This document shows positions 6,236-10,467 of a stretch of 10,467 bases of DNA, one piece after another. Position 1 is the first letter of the stretch. Every line of letters starts with the position of its first letter. The notes under the pieces are model-generated. The model saw only the letters and a list, made by a program, of their open reading frames with translations, made no database searches and was not told where the DNA came from. The translations under genes were made by a program, and so were the position numbers. This DNA comes from Candidatus Njordarchaeum guaymasense (GTDB taxonomy: Archaea; Asgardarchaeota; Njordarchaeia; Njordarchaeales; Njordarchaeaceae): the NCBI GenBank assembly GCA_030587605.1, contig JAUQYT010000294.1, positions 1 through 10,467 on the forward strand, read 5' to 3'.

Positions 6236-6325
6236 CCATAACAAAAAAACTCTAGTTTTGAAATGAGTCTTGAGAAAATTGGATGTATGATCGTGATGTT
6301 CTTGTGAGAATATCAATGTAATACC

Positions 6326-6353
6326 GATCTGCAATAGCTTTTTATAGCAGATC
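6326..6353. promoter_or_regulatory. Perfect inverted repeat GATCTGC-14 nt-GCAGATC around a TATA-like sequence
   Basis: Seven-base arms (6326-6332 and 6347-6353) enclose a 14-nt centre that includes CTTTTTATA. It lies 97 nt before the small Cys-rich gene and 91 nt after the macrodomain gene. It could be an operator over a promoter, or a transcript hairpin ending the macrodomain mRNA. Confidence 0.35.
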
Positions 6354-6402
6354 ACACTTATTTTTAGAAAAGATGACGAATAATCGCGAAAAAGTTGAAC
6401 CG

Positions 6403-6410
6403 ATATAAAA
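6403..6410 (+). promoter_or_regulatory. TATA box for the small Cys-rich gene
   Basis: ATATAAAA is a near-consensus archaeal TATA box. Transcription would start about 25 nt downstream near 6433, leaving a leader of about 15 nt before ATG 6450 that includes GGGGT. This is the most convincing promoter in the window. Confidence 0.45.
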
Positions 6411-6449
6411 CTTCGCAATAGAAAGGGAGAAGCGACTTGGGGTAGTATC

Positions 6450-6698
6450 ATGGTAGTCAACTCTAAGCACAGATCGAGTTATTGCGAGTTCTATGATCGC
6501 AGAACACGTAGATGTATTGTAGATGGCACATCATGGTGTGCGTTCCCGACTAGCAACTATTGTGATTTGGCGTCAGGTGAGCAAGGGAGAAGAGATGGCG
6601 TCCCCTCAGTGATACGCGCGCTTCTGGAAGTTTCATATCCCAAAGAAGAAGCGCCTATAATTCCTAAACTGGCAATTCGGAAGATCGGAGCCAACTAA
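6450..6698 (+). CDS. Small four-cysteine protein, probably metal-binding (82 aa)
   Basis: I do not recognise the family. Four cysteines at residues 12, 22, 30 and 38 (spacing C-x9-C-x7-C-x7-C) lie in the first half, in CEFYDRRTRRC and WCAFPTSNYC; the second half is without cysteine and ends in a basic tail. The regular spacing suggests binding of one zinc ion or an Fe-S cluster; spacing is wider than in ordinary zinc ribbons. The protein is soluble. The ATG start is preceded by GGGGT (6439-6443), about 6 nt away, with the TATA box at 6403-6410. It has no same-strand neighbour close by, so it is probably a single-gene unit; the gene converges on the methionyl-tRNA synthetase gene. Confidence 0.65.
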   Translation: MVVNSKHRSSYCEFYDRRTRRCIVDGTSWCAFPTSNYCDLASGEQGRRDGVPSVIRALLEVSYPKEEAPIIPKLAIRKIGAN

Positions 6699-6803
6699 AA
6701 CAAGAGAACCACCAAGGCCTAGACTTCTGTTCGCACGTCGGGAGGACTGGATTATATCGATAACATGTTTGCTAGCCCTAGAGACGACTGTTCTCCCTGT
6801 CCG

Positions 6804-8582
6804 TTATTCGTCCTTCATTTTTCCCTTTTCGAGCGCCTCGATGTCCTTCCTAATCTCTTCGTCGCTGATCTTCTCGACGATGGGTTTTGGTTCCCCTATT
6901 ACTGTGCCAGCTCTTACCGCGAACTTGCCTGCGGTATCCCATGATCGGTTCGGCTGATTTTTGGATGGGAATATCTGGTTTAGTATCTGCGTTGATAGAT
7001 TCGGCGTGATTGGGTAGAGGTATACTGCGGCATCATGGATGAAGTTGACAGTAAGGTACAACGCTGTCTTCGCCAATGCTTTCCCTTCCTCGCCTCCGCT
7101 CTTTATCTTCTTCCAAGGCTCCCTAGCGTTGAAGTACTTGTTCGCTTCACCAAATGAGTCAACTATTTTGCCTATGACCTTCGTGAGGTTGACTGACTCG
7201 TAAAGTTCCCCGATCTCGTCTGGAAGCTTCGAGATGAATTCTTTGAAGTCTTTTTCTTCTCTTGCGTCGGAACCACTCTTGGGCTCAGGAACTTCGCCGC
7301 CAAAATTGCTTCTTATGAAAGTCAAAGCCCTGTTCACAAGGTTTCCTATCGCGTCCGCTAGGCTCGTGTTAATCCTATCTCGAAATTCCTGCCAGCTGAA
7401 GTCATTGTCTCCTATGCTGTTAGCCGCCTTAGACGCCAGGTAGAACCTGACATAGTCCGAAGGGTACCTGTCAAGTATGTAGCGCAGTGAAATGTACCAC
7501 TTCCTGCTCTTGGACATCTTCTTAGCCTCAAGAGTAAGGTAGCCGTTCACGACATACTTCTTGGGCAACGGGTAACCTGCGACTGTGAGCATAGCTGGCC
7601 AGAAGAGCAGGTGATGGTAGACTATGTCCTTGCCGATGAAGTGAACTATCTTGGACTCAGCGCTCTTCCAGTAAGATTCCCATTTCCGCTTCAACCTACC
7701 GCATACATTCACGGTAGACGCGATGTATCCGATGGGCGCGTCCCACCAGACGTACACGTACTGGTTGGGAGCAGCTTCTTTGAAAGGTAACTTGAAGCCC
7801 CAGTAGTCCTCCCTTGTAATGTCCCAGTCTACTAAGCCGCCCTCAATCCAGTTCAACACGTAGTGAACCACTCCCTTCGGGAAATCTCTGTCTTCGGACT
7901 TGGAAAGCCAAGTAGACAATTTGTCGGAGAGAGCGCTAAGCCTAAAGAAGAAGTGGTTTGCCTTTCTCGTAACGGGCGGAGATCCGCAGAGGATACAACG
8001 TGGGTCGACTATCTTGCCTGACTCTATTGCCCGTCCACAGTTTTCGCACGCGTCGCTATACTGGTCCACGGCTCCGCAATATGGACAGTTCCCCTTCACG
8101 AATCTATCCGGGAGAAACCTCTTGTCTTTCTCACAGTACCATTGCTGAACTTCCTTGCGGTAGATGAATCCCTTGTCGTAGGCAGCATTCAGGAACTGCT
8201 CGGTTAGAACACGATTTTCATCACTATCCGTGTAGTGAAAGTTGTCAAAAGAGATATTCAGCTTTTCAAAGTCCTCTACGTACCTCGACCTGTAATACCC
8301 TGCTTGCTCGGCAGGCTTTCTGCCCATAATCAGTGCTGAAACCTCGATTGGTGTTCCGTGGTTGTCACTACCGCACACAAAGAGAATGTCGTCGCCCTTG
8401 AGACGCCTGAATCGCGAATAAACGTCAGCAGGAATGTAGGTACTCGTTACATGACCGATGTGCAGGTCTCCATTTGCGTAGGGCAGTGCTGCAGTCACAA
8501 GAACAACATTCTTCCTATTTCTGTCACCCTTGTTGCCGCCAACGCCAGCATTACTACTGCCGCTGCCACTATCTGTGTTGAT
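6804..8582 (-). CDS. metG: Methionyl-tRNA synthetase
   Basis: Class Ia synthetase that charges initiator and elongator tRNA-Met. Visible in order: TAALPYANGDLHIGH with the HIGH motif; FVCGSDNHGTP; a zinc insertion with CPYC, CENC and CILC plus an upstream YCEKD cysteine, the archaeal-type knuckles; YVWWDAPIGY; KKMSKS (about 330 residues after the HIGH region start); and a helical anticodon-binding domain with FNAREPWK. There is no C-terminal EMAP-like tRNA-binding domain. The only canonical start, GTG 8498, falls inside the first strand (just before TAALPY) and would remove the conserved RKNVVLV. The frame stays open upstream to a stop at 8615-8613, with no ATG, GTG or TTG. AGGAGG lies 12 nt before an ATC codon at 8582-8580, the start given here. 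That choice adds a Gly/Ser/Asn-rich leader and is tentative; the gene identity is certain. Confidence 0.95.
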   Translation of the reverse strand: MNTDSGSGSSNAGVGGNKGDRNRKNVVLVTAALPYANGDLHIGHVTSTYIPADVYSRFRRLKGDDILFVCGSDNHGTPIEVSALIMGRKPAEQAGYYRSRYVEDFEKLNISFDNFHYTDSDENRVLTEQFLNAAYDKGFIYRKEVQQWYCEKDKRFLPDRFVKGNCPYCGAVDQYSDACENCGRAIESGKIVDPRCILCGSPPVTRKANHFFFRLSALSDKLSTWLSKSEDRDFPKGVVHYVLNWIEGGLVDWDITREDYWGFKLPFKEAAPNQYVYVWWDAPIGYIASTVNVCGRLKRKWESYWKSAESKIVHFIGKDIVYHHLLFWPAMLTVAGYPLPKKYVVNGYLTLEAKKMSKSRKWYISLRYILDRYPSDYVRFYLASKAANSIGDNDFSWQEFRDRINTSLADAIGNLVNRALTFIRSNFGGEVPEPKSGSDAREEKDFKEFISKLPDEIGELYESVNLTKVIGKIVDSFGEANKYFNAREPWKKIKSGGEEGKALAKTALYLTVNFIHDAAVYLYPITPNLSTQILNQIFPSKNQPNRSWDTAGKFAVRAGTVIGEPKPIVEKISDEEIRKDIEALEKGKMKDE

Positions 8583-8594
8583 GAGCGCTAAACG

Positions 8595-8600
8595 CCTCCT
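8595..8600 (-). promoter_or_regulatory. Shine-Dalgarno AGGAGG before the unusual metG start
   Basis: On the minus strand AGGAGG is followed after 12 nt by ATC (8582-8580), in the metG frame; CTC (8585-8583) is 9 nt away. No ATG, GTG or TTG lies within a usable distance in that frame, although the site itself is one of the strongest in the window. Confidence 0.5.
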
Positions 8601-8651
8601 AAAACACAGGTTTCAAGCTCTGGTTTACTTTATCTAATTATGAGGCTAAGG

Positions 8652-8660
8652 GTTTTAAGG
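8652..8660 (-). promoter_or_regulatory. Candidate TATA box for metG
   Basis: CCTTAAAAC on the minus strand would place initiation near 8628, about 45 nt before the proposed metG start. The core is nearly symmetric and could also serve the plus strand. A second TATA-like ACCTATATT at 8683-8691 suits the plus-strand gene at 8753. Confidence 0.3.
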
Positions 8661-8752
8661 TTTGTGAAACCACAATGACATAACCTATATTCAGAACTCG
8701 AAAGAGATCCATCGATCAGGCAATTAGGGTTTCTAGTTAGGTGATGCGAGAG

Positions 8753-9148
8753 ATGAAGAAGAAAGAAATAGCGGATTTATTGGCAAGGTGGTTGCCAGCG
8801 TGGACAGGAAACGCCCCTGAGAAATTGATTAAGTTCTACTCAGAGGACGCGTTCTATCTTGACCCAGCCAACAAGCCGGGGCTGAAGGGACACGACCAGA
8901 TCCTGCCTTACTTCAAGAAGTTGCTCGCAGCGAACCCGAACTGGAAGTGGGAACCTCTTGAGCTGTTCCCGACCGATGCTGGCTTCGTAGCCAAGTGGAA
9001 GGCCACAATCCCCGTGGGATCCGAAGTGATAACCGAGAATGGAATGGACATCGTCGAGGTCATAGGCGGAAAAGTAACAAGGAACGAAGTCTACTTCGAT
9101 CGATCCAGTTGGCTGGAGGCACTGAGAAAACAGAGACTCGCCAAGTAG
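8753..9148 (+). CDS. NTF2/SnoaL-like domain protein (131 aa)
   Basis: A small cone-shaped alpha+beta protein of the NTF2-like superfamily, which includes SnoaL-type cyclases, ketosteroid isomerases and many unassigned members. The N-terminal helix IADLLARWLPAWTGN leads to LIKFYSEDAFYLDPA, the usual 'YAEDAvyxDP' segment; then LKGHDQILPYFKKLL, the second and third helices; and strands FVAKWKATIP and VEVIGGKVTRNEVYFD, ending in a short C-terminal helix. Length fits one domain. No catalytic residue can be assigned with confidence, so function is open. ATG 8753 is preferred since GGTGAT (8740-8745) lies 7 nt before it, matching the site used at 666; GTG 8741 or ATG 8744 would add three or four residues. 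It is divergent from metG. Confidence 0.87.
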   Translation: MKKKEIADLLARWLPAWTGNAPEKLIKFYSEDAFYLDPANKPGLKGHDQILPYFKKLLAANPNWKWEPLELFPTDAGFVAKWKATIPVGSEVITENGMDIVEVIGGKVTRNEVYFDRSSWLEALRKQRLAK

Positions 9149-9207
9149 CCAGGAATGCCACAGATAAGCTGTGGTACACGAAAGGGAATTCAACACCGGT
9201 AATCGTG

Positions 9208-9432
9208 ATGGTGGTCGTAGTAATCATGCTAATCGCGGTCTTGGGCGCAGGCGTTATGTTGGATCGTCACGGATCTACGGAAAGCAAGTCCGTGAGAGGA
9301 GAGAGATTGAAAGCTAGGGCGACAGATAGCCAGCCCTGCTGGTTGCGAACGACTGAATATCCAAAGCGTAAGCTCCACTTGAAGTTTTGCAGCGTCAGGG
9401 ATGTGACTCCCGGAACAATAGGCGTAATCTAG
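9208..9432 (+). CDS. Possible small single-span membrane protein (74 aa), doubtful
   Basis: The frame upstream of and through ATG 9208 encodes KGNSTPVIVMVVVVIMLIAV and then LGAGVML, a clear transmembrane stretch that also resembles the N-terminal segment of archaeal type IV pilin-like proteins (a basic residue and Gly, then S-x-PVI and a hydrophobic helix). The remainder is short, basic and without recognised motifs. There is no ribosome-binding site, and no canonical start upstream of the KGNS part within the intergenic region; the nearest in-frame TTG (9109) lies inside the NTF2-like gene. It may be a remnant of a pilin-like gene or a chance ORF. It overlaps the equally doubtful minus-strand ORF at 9229-9543. 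Confidence 0.25.
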   Translation: MVVVVIMLIAVLGAGVMLDRHGSTESKSVRGERLKARATDSQPCWLRTTEYPKRKLHLKFCSVRDVTPGTIGVI

Positions 9433-9543
9433 GAGTTCGAAGCCATGCTTCATTCCTAGTTTCTTCATGAAATTCTCTCGTCGTCTGAGGAGGTCGCGGA
9501 GCTTGTAGGGGGAGGATATGGTCTCGAAATAAAGATTGGACAT
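9229..9543 (-). CDS. Possible small protein downstream of the right-edge gene (104 aa), doubtful
   Basis: The first 60 residues read like a real protein: SSPYKLRDLLRRRENFMKKL forms a strongly charged helix, followed by GFELLDYAYC. The last 40 residues are less protein-like. ATG 9543-9541 has AGGGA 7 nt upstream; an in-frame ATG at 9564 is also possible. It follows the right-edge gene on the same strand by fewer than 50 nt, so could be co-transcribed. No family is recognised. Apart from this ORF and the small membrane ORF opposite, the 440-nt interval 9149-9588 shows nothing I can name. Confidence 0.3.
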   Translation of the reverse strand: MSNLYFETISSPYKLRDLLRRRENFMKKLGMKHGFELLDYAYCSGSHIPDAAKLQVELTLWIFSRSQPAGLAICRPSFQSLSSHGLAFRRSVTIQHNACAQDRD

Positions 9544-9588
9544 TGGCTTGTCCCTATACCTCATTTAGTTCATTATTAGCATTTGTGG

Positions 9589-10467
9589 TCATAGGACTGG
9601 CTTTGGATCTAATACAAACACAATGGGGTTGTTCGAGGTAAGCTTCTCCGTTTCCTTAATCCTGTTATTTATCGTATCTTGGTCTTTTCCAGCTAGACAC
9701 TTTTCAGCAGCTTCCTTGTAGAGTCTTAGGGCCCCTGCAAATCCGTCCCCCAAGTTCTTGTATAGCTCCAGACAGTCGAGAAACTGCTTGAGCTCCAGCT
9801 CTGAGGCTACTATGCCGTCAAGCCACCCCTGAGTTTCTTCTTTGTCCCTATTGAAATAACTTCTAACCTTTTCAGTCAGCTGCGGCAACCTCTCCGAGAT
9901 GTTGAATTGCCAGAACTGCGCTTCCCCCCTAAGGCCCAAGGCCAAACCCTCCAAGTGGCTTGGATCCATATACTTATGTATCTTCTCCCTCCTGTCTTCC
10001 TGAACTGCTCTAACCTTTATCATAGCAGCTCTAAGGCAAGAAACCGCGTTGAGGTACCAGTCGCGGACAGATATCCCGTGTCTGTAGAGCCCCATCAATT
10101 CTGTGTAGGCTCTCTCAAACTCGTAGAACTCTCGCGACCTGATTCTCTCATCTGCAAAATACTCCTCCATCTTCACTGTTGGTTTCCCGAAGTCAACCGT
10201 TATGCTTGCATCGTACCCCAGCGCCCAACCTTTCACTGAAGGAGTTAGCTTCATTGCCATCTGAGTCCAGACGGCGGCAGCAAACCTAAGAAGGAGAGCC
10301 GCCAAGTACTCCACACTAGTGACCCGGACCTTTTCTTTTGTCTGGGTATCCTGCACGGTTATATTTTTGATACCAGCTTCTTTGAGTGAGGTTTCCAACG
10401 TGATATCCTCGAGTGTCCTCGCCAAGTCGACGAAGATCTCTGCGGCGCCTTCCATGTACCTCTTGGA
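9589..10467 (-). CDS. Unrecognised helical protein, possibly partial at the right edge
   Basis: At least 288 residues, mostly amphipathic helix with many charged residues. An N-terminal region (AAEIFVDLARTLEDITLETS) is followed by a short beta part (IKNITVQDTQTKEKVRVTSV) and a hydrophobic helix (EYLAALLLRFAAAVWTQMAM) that is probably buried rather than membrane-spanning. Then come long helices, including EFYEFERAYTELMGLYR and SELELKQFLDCLELYK. There are no catalytic, nucleotide-binding or metal motifs that I can see. ATG 10455-10453 has only AAGAGGT, 2 nt upstream, too close for a normal ribosome-binding site. The frame continues to the window end as S-K-R-Y, so the start may lie outside. The stop is TGA at 9591-9589. 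Codon use resembles the neighbours. Function unknown. Confidence 0.72.
   Translation of the reverse strand, partial: SKRYMEGAAEIFVDLARTLEDITLETSLKEAGIKNITVQDTQTKEKVRVTSVEYLAALLLRFAAAVWTQMAMKLTPSVKGWALGYDASITVDFGKPTVKMEEYFADERIRSREFYEFERAYTELMGLYRHGISVRDWYLNAVSCLRAAMIKVRAVQEDRREKIHKYMDPSHLEGLALGLRGEAQFWQFNISERLPQLTEKVRSYFNRDKEETQGWLDGIVASELELKQFLDCLELYKNLGDGFAGALRLYKEAAEKCLAGKDQDTINNRIKETEKLTSNNPIVFVLDPKPVL

Noticed and set aside
6765..6957. Plus-strand ORFs over the end of metG, preceded by GGAGG at 6741-6745
   Set aside because: They lie opposite well-conserved metG codons, the spacing to the nearest ATG is about 19 nt, and the translation is not protein-like.
9436..9446. GAGTTCGAAGC as a tRNA T-loop
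   Set aside because: No acceptor, D or anticodon stems can be built around it and no CCA or matching 5' half is present.

Overview
The window looks archaeal, most likely an uncultured member of the Thermoproteota (TACK) lineages. The evidence is mixed. Ribosome-binding sites are strong GGAGGTG-type sequences, often about 11 nt from a TTG or ATG start. There are A/T-rich TATA-like boxes. The methionyl-tRNA synthetase has archaeal-type zinc knuckles, the macrodomain resembles archaeal stand-alone ones, and one gene encodes a Ras/Rab-like small GTPase. I did not identify the genus, and no rRNA, tRNA, CRISPR array or insertion sequence was seen.

Layout. Positions 1-77 (minus) hold the N-terminus of a Cys-rich DUF3795-like protein that runs off the left edge. 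A divergent intergenic region leads into a compact plus-strand cluster at 362-3092: a zinc-ribbon-like protein, a small protein with predicted longin-like (beta-beta-alpha-beta-beta-beta-alpha) order, a membrane protein with 14-15 hydrophobic segments, and a Rab/Ras-like GTPase whose ribosome-binding site lies inside the end of the membrane-protein gene. Convergent to it is a family 2 glycosyltransferase (3171-3985, minus), split by a frameshift at a run of eight C. Next come an MFS transporter (plus), a macrodomain protein (plus) and a small four-cysteine protein (plus). Then methionyl-tRNA synthetase (minus), whose reading frame has no ordinary start codon where one is needed, and an NTF2/SnoaL-like protein (plus). 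The interval 9149-9588 has only doubtful small ORFs. The right edge holds an unrecognised, mostly helical protein (minus) that may run past the window.

How the genes may work together. The 362-3092 cluster is the most interesting part. A longin-like protein and a small GTPase are encoded either side of a polytopic membrane protein, which suggests a membrane-associated GTPase module. A loose parallel is the eukaryotic SRP receptor, where a longin-type domain of SR-alpha binds the GTPase SR-beta. This is inference from fold order and gene order. The remaining genes look like separate single-gene units for surface glycosylation, transport, ADP-ribose metabolism and translation.
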